Assembly: GCA_009103225.1 (NCBI GenBank)
Contig: RHPI01003124.1
Location: forward strand, 420,409 to 484,408
Direction of reading: 5' to 3'
Origin: Chlorokybus atmophyticus
Lineage: Eukaryota; Streptophyta; Chlorokybophyceae; Chlorokybales; Chlorokybaceae
DNA: 64,000 nucleotides
A model generated the notes under the pieces. That model was not told the DNA's origin, ran no database searches, and was given only the letters and a program-made list of their open reading frames with translations. The translations under genes and the position numbers were made by a program. Below, one piece after another: positions 1-11,782 of this stretch. Within the stretch, counting starts at the first letter, position 1; the number at the start of each line of letters is the position of its first letter.

Positions 1-837
1 GGCAGCGCAATATCCTCAGAGACGTCCTCCGCTGCTGGGCGGACCAAACCAGGCTCACCATTAGAGCCAAACTCACTGTAAGTTGCATGTGTGTAATGTC
101 ATGCGCTTATGTGTATTCTACTTGCGTGCATTGTACATGTACACTGCTTACATATGTGCTTGTTAGGCTGCTGCTGGAGCATCGATGGAGGCTGCACGCA
201 CAGAAGTGGGTGCGCAACTACAGCAGGTGTGTAGCATGTGCGCGCCCATGTGTGTGCGCGCTAGTACAGGCATGCATTGCCTGATGAGTGCACGCTGTGC
301 GTGCGTGTTTGTAGACTGATTGTCATTTTGCAATGCATATATGACATTCTTGTGTTCATGCAGTTGGAGGAGAGGGTGCAGGCGTATGCAAGCGAGCTGG
401 CGCGCGAGAAGGCACGGCGAGCGGCGGTGCAAGAAGAGATGCGCGCGGCATTCTTGCGCGGTGTCTGCGCGCTCAACTTTGAAGCGCTGTCGCTTTCCCA
501 ACAACATGCAAGCGACAACAATGACACAGACCAATCAACATCGGTACCTTTGTCGGTTGAGACAACAACATTGATATCACCACACAAGCCGCATACACCA
601 CAACAACAGCAAAAACAGCAGCAGCAGCAACAACAGCGACAACCACCACCACATCAGCGACAGCCACGAGTGGTAGTGGCCACGCACAACGGGAGCATAT
701 CAGAGCGACTTCGTGCAGTGCACGAGGCATGTGTGGCAGCCACGAATGCGAGTGCAAATGCTGGCGTGAGCACAAGTCAAGAGTGGCCACGGGGCCTTGC
801 GCCAAGGCCGACAGTGGTGTTGCAGCAGCAGTCATAG
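1..837 (+). CDS. POC5: POC5 centriolar protein, 3' part (5' end outside window)
   Basis: POC5 is a centrin-binding protein of the distal centriole or basal body lumen. Three exons are visible at 1-77, 167-226 and 364-837; both introns are GT-AG and phase 0. Read through, the protein has a charged helical stretch (RNILRDVLRCWADQTRL) of the type that precedes the POC5 C-terminal block. A coiled coil follows (LEERVQAYASELAREKARRA), then the family hallmark AFLRGVCALNFEALSL, which differs from the animal form at only a few positions. The tail is Gln/Pro-rich low complexity (about residues 110-150 of the visible part) and ends at TAG 835-837. The centrin-binding repeats would lie upstream, outside the window. 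Presence of POC5 implies centrioles or flagella. The assignment rests on the C-terminal motif plus the coiled coil; confidence is high. Confidence 0.87.
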
Positions 838-1074
838 TGCGTATGTCTGCTAAGTCAGCAAGCTGCAATGCAGACTAGTGTATACACACGATTGCTTCTA
901 CAAATGATGAACAGGATGCACTGGCTGTTCAATTATACACATCATAGCTACAGACTGACCCGAATGTGCATTGCTGAGGCCACATCACATGAATATGTGC
1001 ACACGAAGGTGTATCACTAACACAATTGCCACATGTTTATTGACGAGGGGTTACGTATGTTGCACTAACCACAC

Positions 1075-2875
1075 TCACAATGTGGGCTTTGGCGAAGCAA
1101 CACCAGCCGCAGGTGACGGAGAAGCCAGGCCTGTACTCACCTCCTTAGTTTCAACACCTGCTTTCATGCCATCCTTTGCTGCTGCACTGCCGTTTGCCAT
1201 CTTAGCATCATGCTCCCTTTTCAACGCGGGCACCACGCTCGGCGCCATGACAGTGGCGTGGTTGGCCCGCGGCGAGCGCGTGGGCAGTGTGTGGTGGGCG
1301 ATGTTGGGATCAGATGATTGCGCAGGGACACAACCGCCCCAGAAAAGAGAAGAGAAAGAGGCTGATGGAGCGGGAACGGTCCTTGATGACGATGAAGAAG
1401 GCAGGGAGTCTAACCGCTCGCGCAACTCGTCAATCTGAGCTTGTAGTTGGTCGCGAGACTCGCGGTGCGCCAATGCTGCCATGGCGCGCTGCTGCTTCTC
1501 CTGTTGTGTGGATAGCGAAGACACATAGATCAGTTACTAGTGCATGAAAGAAGCATAGGCTTCACGACAGCAGGGAGGCCTCAGGGAATCATCGGAGCTG
1601 TTGTGACAAGGCCAGCCTCAACAAGAGCCATGAACATAATACAAGACCAGGGATCAAAGTCAACCATTGCATGAGTGACTGTACGCACTCGTGCAAGTAA
1701 GTGCTTACGTGCGCATACGTGTGTGCGCTAGCGTACGTGCGCATGCGCATATGCATGTGAGAGCACGTGTGCATATGTGTGCGTGTGCGCATGCGAAAGA
1801 GTGCGTGCATATGTGTGCGCGTGCGTGTATACCTGGTCGAGCATGCGCTGGGTGTCAGGGGCGACCTTGGCGACTGAGGCGCGAACGGCGTCAACCTGCG
1901 ATTGCATCAGCAGCAGGTGCTCGCGCAGCCGCGACAGCTCCTCCCACAACGCATTGGACAGCGTCTCCAGCTGTTCAACGTACAACGAAGATAGAAAGCA
2001 CACACAGTGTCAGAATTACACGTTGGTGCTTAGCGCATGCTTGTGACTGTGTACACGCTGCGGAGTGACTGCCAACAACATTGGCTGACCATTGTTCAGT
2101 GAGTCAGCAGTCAAACAAGCTTATTGCACACATAAGACTAGCAAGACAGCCATGAAAACCAGCAATAACAGTGCTGCATAGCACTGTTGCTGCTGATGAC
2201 GGGTGGTGCTTTATGGACTTATATGCAGCACAGCGTTTTGTTTGGCTTGGTTCACACATGTCAAGCAATAGCAGGTGGGTAGCCTTACGACAGCAACACA
2301 GGTGCAGAGATTACCTCCTCAGAGTACTTGCGTGACAACAAGCAACTTTACAGCTGCCATGCCAGCAGGGAAACGCATTGTGTGGCCTCATACGCTAATA
2401 GGTAGTGCCCGTGTATTTCTGTCCAATGGCTGACCCTCATATTTTGTATGAGACTGTAACAATGCACGTAGCGTAGTTTGTGTGTGTTACCCTGATGCTG
2501 ATCTACTGACACTTGCTAAAACGTCGTTCATGCTGCTCGTGACATACCGGTGTTGGCAGTGAGTTGACAGCCAGGCACTGCAATGCGTAGTGCTGTCTTC
2601 CTTTTGGAACTCACAAGAATCAAAGAAAAACAAAGGTTCACAACAAGTGAATGGTCAGCACTTGTCACTGTCCAGTTGCCAATCTTCTCAGTGCGCTCAA
2701 CACAGGACCATACTTGCTCAGTGCTGTAACCACAAGCACGCTACAAGAAGAAGACAACTTAGTACAGTCTCTCGCTTACCTGAGATTCAAAACGTCTTTC
2801 AGCAGCTGCCACCAGCGCTGCCGCCGACGCAGGCGCCACCGCCACCACACCAGATCCCGCCCCCTCCTCAGCCAT
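1075..2875 (-). CDS. coiled-coil protein of unknown function (spliced)
   Basis: I do not recognise the family. On the minus strand a likely first exon (2875-2780) starts at an ATG and encodes an Ala/Val-rich N-terminus, MAEEGAGSGVVAVAPA and onward to ERRFESQ, ending at a strong GTAAGC donor. A short candidate exon (about 2345-2315, ending RKYSEE) follows. The exon 1970-1833 is a clean phase 0-0 helical segment (LETLSNALWEELSRLREHLL, then MLDQ). The exon from 1500 begins EKQQRAMAALAHRESRDQLQ and turns into a Ser/Pro/Ala-rich tail. It either stops at 1075 or is spliced at a GTGAGT near 1140. The leucine and charge pattern supports a coiled coil. The phase between the first two exons does not match, so another exon or a wrong boundary is likely there. 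Confidence 0.55.
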
Positions 2876-2998
2876 TGCTGCTGCCGGGGCCCTCCTGGCC
2901 TGCCCCAAGCTACCACGTCTATCTCATTGCCACCCACAACAGCAGAGATGTAGCCCCTCTCTCCCCTGACCTCCCCCTTCCCCTCCTCCCCCTCCCCN

Positions 2999-3267
2999 CA
3001 CTGCATGCCCTCGGCAGGCGATATTCATGGGAGGAACATGCGCAAGCCTTCCAGGGTTTTGTTCATCGTTCTTCAAGATCTGGACGACTGTGCTCGGCGC
3101 TGCCGCAGGCGTACCGCTTTGCACAAAGTAGCAGCGGCCGCTGGTTGTGATGGCTGTCGCGGCTCCGGACCGGACTGGGCTCGGAGACAGCGGCTGCTAT
3201 AAGGTACAACCAGTCTGCAGGTCCAGAAGGTATGCCTGATTTGCGTTGTTGCCGTTCCCACCATCTA
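2999..3267. repeat. exact 269-bp copy of the kelch-gene exon at 9062-9330
   Basis: This block is identical base for base to 9062-9330 by my reading. It begins directly after an isolated N at 2998 and loses all similarity after the shared CCATCTA. Only a fragment of the kelch exon is present, with no neighbouring exons. An exact copy starting at a gap character is more simply a scaffold-joining artefact than a recent duplication. Confidence 0.85.
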
Positions 3268-3483
3268 CCCTCCTCCTCCTCCTTTGCCTCGTCCTCCTCC
3301 TCCTCCTTCACCTCCACTTTCTCCTTCGCCGCCGCCTGTAACGGCCACAACTAAGTGGAAAGTAATTGCTTCATCTCTCCTTGGGCGTAGGCGTATCGCG
3401 TTTCCCTTTTTGCTATGCCGATTACGCTCCGTGACTCGTCAATGCATTGTACTGACACGTAGCACACTCCAGTTCAAGTTCTC

Positions 3484-3853
3484 ATGCTTAACGCTGGCCC
3501 CGCCGCCGCCGCCGCTGAGGACGCCGCCGGCGACAGAGTGCAGCTGTGCACTCGTGGCGAGGAGCATGAGAGAGTGTTTGAGGATTGGACGCTGCGTGCG
3601 GTGAGGTTGTCGCATTGGAGGCTTGGAGTGTCAAAGCTTGACTGGCTGAGTGACGGACTGGCAGATTGGCAGACCCTGCTGATTGGTGGGAAAGCCCAAC
3701 GGGCTGAGGCAGCTGAGGTAACAACTGGTGCGTGGTTAATGTATCTGGTGTTTCATGCGTCGTGGATAGCGAAGTTCACAACCTTAACAACTTTTCGTTG
3801 GTGAGCTCACCCAGCATGGTGACATGCGTTCTGTTTGACAGTTGGTTGGTTAA
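3484..3853 (+). CDS. small hypothetical protein (two exons, about 81 aa)
   Basis: An ATG at 3484 opens 78 codons, with an Ala-rich start followed by a Trp-rich acidic segment (EHERVFEDWTLRAVRLSHW; KLDWLSDGLADWQTLL). It ends at GAG/GTAACA. Splicing to the AG at 3841 adds Leu-Val-Gly and a TAA at 3851-3853. An AATAAA-type signal follows near 3949. No family is recognised. A longer 5' part cannot be excluded. The composition looks coding, but the only support is one ORF and one intron. Confidence 0.35.
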
Positions 3854-4212
3854 GTGATTGCGAGAGGCGTGTGAAAGGTACAGCGCATCATGTTGCACGC
3901 GTATCACTAGCTCGTGTATTTGTTGAAGCAGTGACAACTGCATGACAGAATAAAATCAAACACACTCGCTGAAGGCTATGAGCAAAGAGCAGATCTAGCG
4001 TCTGTTGGAGGGATAGAATGGTTTAAGGGTTCACCGTTTCCAGTGCTGCTGTGTAATTCTGCGTTGCTTATTGTGTCGACAATACAGTGTTGCACATGTC
4101 TCAGAGCGTACAATCAGTGGTTTGTGCCTGCGTGCACAGCTTGGTGGTAAAAATATTGCTGATTGTTTGTTTGCTTTCTCTACATGACAGCGCTGCAGGT
4201 CAGCTATCAACA

Positions 4213-6205
4213 ATGACAAGTAGATACATGCCGCCGGCAATGCGCAGAGCTGCCATCAGCAATACATTATTTCAATGGGACGATGGCAGGACGCACCGAG
4301 CTGCAAACGAGCAGGATGAGAACGCCAACGACACAACACTCGTCGCCTCATCAGCTGAGTGTGTCATACAGGATATGCAACAACCGACAGCAACAGCTGC
4401 AGCTGCGGCTATGCTGCCTGCGCTGCCCGCAAGCATCATTCAGCAAAGCTCCAGCCAGCAAAGCACCCAATGGGCGCAGTTTCCACGCGTCGCAGCATTG
4501 CTTCAGCGTCTAAGTCGGGTACGTTGCGCTTGCACTTACATGTGATTTTGTACACGCTGGGATATGTGCAGGGTCCTTTCTATAGAATGTACACTGATGA
4601 TTGTGTTGTGTGTGTGGCTCTGTTGGTTTGAATGTGACTACATAATGATGCAGCTTGACATGAAGATGCACACTTGTGTGTTAGCGTGCAGAACTGAACC
4701 AGCAGCAAACAGATCACACAAGTACAGCATACACGTCATTTGTGGGTATCAACATGTTGCTGATAGCCTGCTATGCCAGGATTCGAGGTTGAAGAACCAC
4801 ACGCCATTGGCGCTGCTCAACGAGTACGCTGCCAAGGAGCACATCGAGTTGTCTTACGACATAGCTGCAGACACCTCTTGCGGCTATCGTGTCACGTCCC
4901 GCATGAGGCTACCGCAAGCTCCTATGAAGGTTATTGAAGGCGTGGGCAGAGGGCGATCAAAGGCCGCAGCAAAGCAAGAATGCGCTGTATGTACACTCCA
5001 AACAGTGCTTGAAATACTACCCGATGGAGAGTTCCTCAAGTGGCATCTCAAGGACATACCAGACTTTGGTGTAGATGATGGTACGGTCAACAGCATGGAC
5101 AATGTGCTGAGCGCTCTGCGCGAGAGCGCACAACAAGCGGATGAGCGCAATAGTCAAGAGCCTCCTTGGCATCAGAGCATACCCCTTCGTGACAGCGAAG
5201 CCGTCGATGCTGACCCAAAAACTTGGTCCGACTTCCCGTATGTGGCCGCGCTGATGCAAAGACTACAAGTGGTAAGTGGGATATTATCTGGTCATGTCTG
5301 GAATCCTTGTCAAAAACATACAGACATAAGACTATTAAGTACAGTGTGTTGTCACTGAGCTGTTTGCTGAGTCAGTATATTTGTTGTAGAACCCTCGGTT
5401 GAAGGACAAGACTCCATTGGCACTGCTACACGAGTACGTCGCCAAGAACCACCAGGACGTGGATTACTCTACAGTGGACGACAGCGCCATTGGTCCTTAC
5501 ACGGTCACCGCCACGATCGGTTCTCATGGTGTCGCCACAATCGCTATCACGGGCTCTGGCCGCGGCCGCAACAAAGTCAAGGCCAAGCAAGCTGCCGCGG
5601 CCGCCGCGCTCGAACAGCTCCTTCAGCGAGTGCCGTCCTCGGCAGAGGAGCTCTCCAAACCTTCATCAAGCAAGACGCAAAAGTTCCTCGATCGCATGGC
5701 CAATGCCCATACGGGTCTCGGGTTTGGGCGCGATGGAGCGTACAGAAGCCATCGCAGCGATCTAGCCAGCTGGCGAGGGCGTTCTCAATCCACACCTCAG
5801 TTTGTTTCTCCTCGCTTTGAGCCCAGATTCCTATACAAGGCGGATATTGATCGAGCGGGCACTGTGGCATCAAAGACACAGCAGGATTACAGCTGCACTT
5901 ACAACCAGTACTATGCCACCGGCGCCGGTCTTGGCTTTAGTGATGCAGCCGCTGACACGTCATACCATCAACCCGCACAGCAACAGCAGCCCGCACAGCA
6001 GCAGTATTACTACAGCGATCCTGCCGCTGCTGCATACAGCCAGCAGTATGCGACGGTAGCGCAGGACATGGCTGCGTGGCCGGCCCTCGGAAACACTCCA
6101 CCTTCATATGCTGTAAGTGGGCAACATTACGCTACTGCGCCTGTGCAAGCTCAGCAGCAGCAGGCTTCCAGCTACCAGTACACCTATCAGTATCAGTACC
6201 AGTAG
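4213..6205 (+). CDS. double-stranded RNA-binding protein with two dsRBDs and a Gln/Tyr-rich tail
   Basis: Three exons (4213-4518, 4780-5271, 5390-6205) give 537 aa; both introns are GT-AG and phase 0. The N-terminus (MTSRYMPPAMRRAAIS) is basic. Two dsRNA-binding domains follow at about residues 103-185 and 267-340. Each has the alpha1 signature (LKNHTPLALLNEYAAKEH; LKDKTPLALLHEYVAKNH) and the lysine-bearing loop before the last helix (GRGRSKAAAKQ; GRGRNKVKAKQAAAAAALE). Each exon carrying a dsRBD starts exactly at the domain, suggesting duplication of an exon module. Residues about 400-537 are Gln/Tyr/Ala-rich and prion-like, ending in YQYQYQYQ. The role is probably RNA binding, RNP assembly or small-RNA processing; no catalytic domain is present. 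An upstream in-frame stretch lacks an ATG, so 4213 was chosen as the start. Confidence 0.8.
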
Positions 6206-8301
6206 TGCCTTTGCGATGACCCACCCATCTGGCGTCGTCCAGTCAGACCTAGTCAATACTGGAGTTTGTGGCGGCTTTAACAGGTGCGTCTCCTCGCGTG
6301 TTTGCAATTGTTGTGGTGTCTCATGCGTCATGCGATTAGTTTTTTGCGGTAATGTTGCTGTGCTTGTCAAGGTCGAGTTCAAGAAGTGCGTATGCTCATG
6401 ATAGTCCTTGCCAACTCGACTACCCAAGTCAGGCCAGGTGGGTGTTCAGCCGGTTCAGTGCCGATGCGGTCACCAAGCAACAAACAAAGACTCTCGACTT
6501 GCTTTTGGGTTAATTGGTTGGTGTCATGCATACTCTTTGAACCTCATGTCGCTGTATGATGGAGTAATGTGCGCATAACCCAACCATTGTATTTATTAAC
6601 TACTAACTTGTGGCTATGTCAGGCAACCTGTGTGGAAGCGGGTGATTATGGTTTGTCAATGCGCCTTGCAAACATCAAGTCTCTATGAAGGTTATACCGC
6701 TGCTCGTCTACTGACCTGCGTTGGTATCATCCGCGCAAGGGTGAATTGCTATGACAAGCAGGCACTGAACAGTCAAATGTTGCACTGTGCATTATGCTAT
6801 TGTACACGGCAATGTAGCACACAAGTTGTGAGTGCACATATGGAGAATCATGTGACTTACGCTAGTGGCAAAGCAACATGATGTGTAGTTCACATCATGC
6901 ACGTGCATTGTGAGTGTGAGTGTGAGTGCACATGCTTATAAGTCAGTATACATATGCACGCGTGAAGTGCAGCTGCATATGCATATTGATGTGATATGCA
7001 TGTCACAGCATGTATGAGCAATGATGATACATGGCATGATGTCACATCATGTCAGGTGATGTGTCATACATCAGTAGCACGGTGCTATGGCTGTTCAAGC
7101 ACTGTACAATGCTAATCAATATGAACGGAAAGTGATGCGGCACATGGTCACGTCAAGGCATTGTGCAGTGCTGGGCGTCAAGGCTATTGTGAGCACACGT
7201 TCCCAAAGGCATGTGCCCCCTCAAGGATAACGTGTGGCCAAGTGGGAAGGCATTGGGAAGAGGATTGGACCGCTAGGTTAGCAAGACCGCTTGTGAGCGT
7301 GTTCAAGGAACGTTGACATGCTCAAGGAAGACACAACAGTTGTTGTGCACATTGGGGATGATGGCGGCACTGTGGTGCACGCCTCGGCTGAGCTCCAATA
7401 AGGTCTTTCCACCTACTTAGTATGGGGTACTTGGTGTTCCTGTTGAAGGGGCCTTCCCCGGCTCTGTTGGGTGGGTACATGTGAGAGAGGTGCGGGAGCT
7501 AAGTGGGGGCTATCATGTCAGGAGGACACCGTAGTGGGGACTCTAAGCTGCACCATGAAGTGCTCACCGCTCCGGAGTGCAAGGGAGCATGTTTCTTGAC
7601 CTCCCTCTGCCTGTGTCTGTCTCCCTCTCCACTAAGGGAGCAGTGTGCATGCGTATGTGCATGAGTGCATAGCAGACATGTGTGTCTACCATGTGTGCGG
7701 ACTTGTGCACATAGTTCATGTGTTGTGCACCTATGATTGGTTCATGTACATATGTGCATGATGCATTAGCCATATGCTTATGCACGCACTGGATAGTCGA
7801 TTGAACTGAGCCTTAGCAGGCACAGTCTTTCAACAACGCTAATGGGCAATTGCTATTGCCCATTAGCGTTGAATGTCCCGTAGCAACAGCATTACCGACC
7901 AGCGTGTATAGCATACACTACACGTTACACAGTTGGTTGTTATGACCTACCACACAGTCGTGGCCATTTGCAGTGTATTTACTTCTCAAGGCCAGGCTTC
8001 GACAACCTACCAATGTGATCCTGCATGACGTGGTTGCAATAGTTATGAGCGGGAATCGCACATTTCAGCGCTATATCAACTTGTTAACCAAGCACACTCT
8101 TATTTACTTAATTTGGCTGCATACGTATTATCTATACTATACCAAGTCGTTGCTATTGACTAACAGCTGCTTGGCTCGGAGTACACCACTTCACCCAACT
8201 CTTGCAATGTTGCACATGAAAGCCTTGCTGCTGTTTAACACACTTAGCCTGTGCAACAGCTGACTGTCCACCTCAAGGCCGGATGCAGTTGTACAAACCC
8301 T
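6206..8301. other. intergenic, no gene supported
   Basis: Only short 60-100 codon frames without recognisable motifs occur here. The sequence holds TGTG/CATG-rich stretches around 6900-7080 and one strong hairpin (7834-7871). Nothing else stands out. Confidence 0.5.
7834..7871. repeat. perfect 16-bp inverted repeat, 6-nt loop
   Basis: The left arm CAACGCTAATGGGCAA is the exact reverse complement of TTGCCCATTAGCGTTG, separated by TTGCTA. It lies in the intergenic region, far from any called gene end. Confidence 0.9.
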
Positions 8302-9886
8302 TTATTTCTCAGGTATAACCTCAGAGTAGGAGCACTCAATGCCGACATCACGCTCGCTCCCATGGGACTTGTCAGGAGGTGGTTTAACCGACCAGGAATG
8401 CCTCCTCATCGTCGGTGACATGCTTTTTTTCCGGTCAACCCGCGTAGAGCATATATGACGGACTGGTTGAGCACGCTCAGAGCGAAGCTGGACCGCGCGG
8501 TGTTGAGAGGCTTCTGGGTTGTCAAAAAGACAACAACCAAGCTGGGAGTCGCAGTACGGGTGGAACAACTCAACGACGTTGCTGATGGCCCCGGTAGAGG
8601 TGAGTGTTCCGCCAGCAACCCACACCTGAGGGCCAGCACGCGTAACCACAGTGACCACCGCGGCTTTGCGCCTGGGGAACCGCATGCCGGTATATCTGTA
8701 CTCCTTGGCTGGCGGCTGCTTGCTGCCCCTGGCCGGCATCGCATCCATGGAGATGTCCCGGCTTGGTGCGGTCCGGTGGGAAGAATCACACGTCGTTGTT
8801 ACCTATTTGGGCGTACATGCTGTCAAAGTTCACGATGACCGTGTCCGACGTCCGCGGCAGAACCTGCCAGCCGGCCGCGCGGTTGTTGAAGTCCAAGCAT
8901 TCCACCCTCCTGCTCAAGCGGTAGGGACCCAACGCGCAAATCCGCGAACCCACTGTGTACGTGTAAGAAGTCGCAAGGTGACCATCGTTATATATCAACA
9001 TGGTATGTATGTATGTGATATGATAGGTACACGAGTATGCTATGGTCACTGGGGGCACTTACACTGCATGCCCTCGGCAGGCGATATTCATGGGAGGAAC
9101 ATGCGCAAGCCTTCCAGGGTTTTGTTCATCGTTCTTCAAGATCTGGACGACTGTGCTCGGCGCTGCCGCAGGCGTACCGCTTTGCACAAAGTAGCAGCGG
9201 CCGCTGGTTGTGATGGCTGTCGCGGCTCCGGACCGGACTGGGCTCGGAGACAGCGGCTGCTATAAGGTACAACCAGTCTGCAGGTCCAGAAGGTATGCCT
9301 GATTTGCGTTGTTGCCGTTCCCACCATCTATCAGCAGGTTGGAGCCACACTGGGCGGCGCTGAACGCAACCGGTGCTACTGGCAGGGTGTTGAGTAGGGG
9401 TGACCATGTTGCCTATGGCAGAGAAGTGAAGTCAGAGTGTGTACACAGTCAAGGTTGTCAACTGTAAGACGACTTCCAAACAACCGCAAGTACGCAGCAG
9501 CACCATCCCAGTAGTTAGATCATGATGTGGGTTGCTTTGCTGTTTCTTACCGGCGTGGTTGGCTGGGTGATGGCAGGGAATTGAGTGTTAGGGCTGAGAA
9601 CGGGCAGTGTTGCCGTCACACCCACCACACTCAGGCCTGCCAGTGAAGTCAGCTGGCTGCATCAGTACCAGCTGGAAGGGCCACCCACCACAGCGAAGTG
9701 GAAATGCAAACAGCAAAGCACAGCGCTGCAGAATTTACATTGAACATACAGTTGACCTGCGAGTTGTGCACAAAGGCCACTTTGATTTTGTCACCTGTAG
9801 CATTGATTGCTGTAGCGTGAGCTGGGAGGGCTGATCGTCAATGGTTGCATTGGCCTCGATGATGATTTGCTGCACCACGGGGCCAT
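8302..9886 (-). pseudogene. kelch/galactose-oxidase-like beta-propeller protein, interrupted by an in-frame TAG
   Basis: Consecutive minus-strand exons join in phase: 9886-9795 (GPVVQQIIIEANATID), 9652-9551 (LTSLAGLSVVGVTATLPV) and 9412-9065 (TWSPLLNTLPVAP; NLLIDGGNGNNANQAYLLDL). Further exons lie near 9000-8800 (VGSRICALGPYRLSRRVECL) and 8750-8302 (PQVWVAGGTLTSTGAISNVV). The repeated pattern of hydrophobic strand, Gly-Gly, and a 'shape-name' such as VELFHP or AYLLDLQTG is that of kelch blades, as in galactose/glyoxal oxidase-type propellers. No copper-ligand tyrosine/cysteine motif could be placed. The 9412-9065 exon contains TAG at 9262-9260 between two good blades. The two downstream exons do not join cleanly in phase. 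A possible upstream exon (10601-10455, phase 0-0; AGVFDASDAKECKTFAEEL) may belong to the same gene. Secreted or cell-wall role is inference. Confidence 0.5.
9062..9330. repeat. second copy of the exact 269-bp duplication (see 2999-3267)
   Basis: This copy sits inside a plausible exon of the minus-strand kelch gene and is continuous with it on both sides. It is therefore probably the genuine locus. Confidence 0.85.
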
Positions 9887-11044
9887 CTGCAGCAACCACA
9901 TCAAGTCAGTTTCGCAAAGGCACTCTGTGGCAAGTGGCAAAACTCCAGGCAATCAATGCCTGCAGGTTAGGCACGATGAAAATGTACTTCGCTATGAGTG
10001 GTGCAGCGGAGTATCGGACGGCATAGAGCACTGTTGCTCGACAGCTGTGAAGGACATGCTATCAGCACAGGAGTCAGAAACACTATGATGGTGCTGTTGA
10101 CTCCTGTGCTGCAAAGGTGCTTGTGCACAGCAAGGAGGAAGGAATGACCACATAAGGTGTTGCAGATACCGCATAGCAGTGCTTACATGGCATCAGCTAC
10201 TCTAGGACTCCTCGGAGGATCAGGATGTTCAACGCTCTGGTCAGCTGCTCGTTCATAACTTGTGTGGGAGCAGATAGTGGTCCGTGAGAGTGATGTTGAG
10301 GTAACCATACAACGCCATGTAGCCATCATGTATCGGAGGACAGCTTGGCTTGGCGTTGCCACATGTCTGCACTTACAACAAACCTCGTTTAGCTGGTGAC
10401 TGCAAATCTGCGCGTGCATGCATTGCCATTGCACGCTCAGTAGTGGCCCATCACCGTTTGCAAAAACTGGCGTGGCGTTGTGCTGTCCAAAAGCAGGCGT
10501 CTGCGCCCATTCCGGCATTGCAGCTCTTCTGCAAATGTTTTGCACTCCTTTGCATCTGATGCATCAAACACTCCGGCTACAACAAAGTCAACAATGGCGG
10601 ACTTCACGCAGCATGTAAGCAACTGTGTTTGGCCAGGGGCTGGCGCTGCCCTTGGGGCCGAAGCATGGGCAGAGTTGAATCACAGAACAACCTGTAGAAT
10701 CCACAGTCTGTGCACAGAGCGTGTGTGAGCGTCTCAACCAGCGCTTGTATGCGCACAGTCATCAGGGGCAGATAGTACTACTGTACTATTGTAGTACACT
10801 TAATGCTTTCAGGCCATCCTCGTATACCGCATGGCTAGCACTGCTTACATCACATGCTACAGTACCTCATCTGCGGGCGTTTGCGGGCATTGGTCTTTGG
10901 GGTTGGGAATGCCATCAGAGTCGTTGTTATTGGCTGCACGTGTCATGTCATACGGATCAGCATGCAACATGGACAGAATGCGCATCCATATCCAGCTTCT
11001 TATGCAGTGGCTGTGCTGTTGCTGTGTTGCAGAAAGGTATTACC

Positions 11045-11654
11045 GCTACGGAAAGCCTCAATCGAGTCAGTCAAACCATACCCGGTCTCGAAGTCGAGAC
11101 CTGGAGGGCCCATATCGATGCCAGCGGTTCGCAGGGCTCCATACATATCAGCAGCCTGCAGAGGCTCTGATGATGACATTGCAGCTGTGCATGTTATTTG
11201 CTGGAGATGACACGCACACACGTCTGCATGCAGGCGTTCCACCAACATGCGCAGCAACGCACCGTCAGATTGGGCGACACCGACAACATCAAAGCTGCTG
11301 CTGCTCCCAAGTGCGGGGCAGCGGCACTTGTGCCAATAAAGCTGGGAAGAATGCATGGTTCCAGAATGTCAGCTGTCACGCCAATAGAAAAGAAGGATAC
11401 GTCTGCACCGCTCGGCTACTAGTACTGCTCATTTGGCGTCTCATACCCTGTGTAACAAGGCTGTGCAGTAGATACATTGGCTTACCACTAGCAGGTACTT
11501 CATTCTCTTGGGCCGGATGGGCCGGATTCCCGTTGAGGACAATCTCCAAATACACCAAGCATGGCACCTCCTCATCAGGAGAGCAGGAGTTTGTAAGCAC
11601 TTCGAAGGCATCTCCCGACTTGAGGTTGTCCTCCTCGCTGCCTGCAAGCGCAAC
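11045..11654 (-). CDS. subtilisin-like serine protease, C-terminal part of the catalytic domain (partial)
   Basis: Three minus-strand exons were read. Exon 11654-11486 (169 nt) encodes a beta-rich segment (VALAGSEEDNLKSGDAFEVL). It joins in phase to 11372-11263, which contains the S8 serine-nucleophile motif FIGTSAAAPHLGAAAALML. Exon 11184-11045 carries the block usual after it (GIDMGPPGLDFETGYGLTDS). The normal motif is GTSMAAPHV, so Met is replaced by Ala but Ser and His of the motif remain. The Asp and His catalytic motifs should lie upstream (above 11.66 kb) and were not found; a hairpin and short frames occupy that interval. The last junction is one base out of phase as I drew it. The piece may be a decayed gene, or may be continuous with the kelch exons downstream. 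Confidence 0.55.
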
Positions 11655-11742
11655 CTGCGCAAAATGGTGTCAATACCGAGCACTAATGTTACTTCACAAG
11701 AACCGTCGCCGCTGTCCTCGTGGACATCCTTGTGGTTGTTCC

Positions 11743-11782
11743 CCTGCCTGCTCTACCGCGGACCGCCAGTAGAGCAGGCAGG
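11743..11782. repeat. perfect 13-bp inverted repeat
   Basis: CCTGCCTGCTCTA at 11743-11755 pairs with TAGAGCAGGCAGG at 11770-11782 across a 14-nt GC-rich loop. It lies just upstream (minus-strand sense) of the protease exons. Confidence 0.9.

Noticed and set aside
2590-3150. Plus-strand Pro/His-rich frame
   Set aside because: It overlaps antisense the well-formed first exon of the minus-strand coiled-coil gene and crosses an N; proline content comes from GC-rich triplets.
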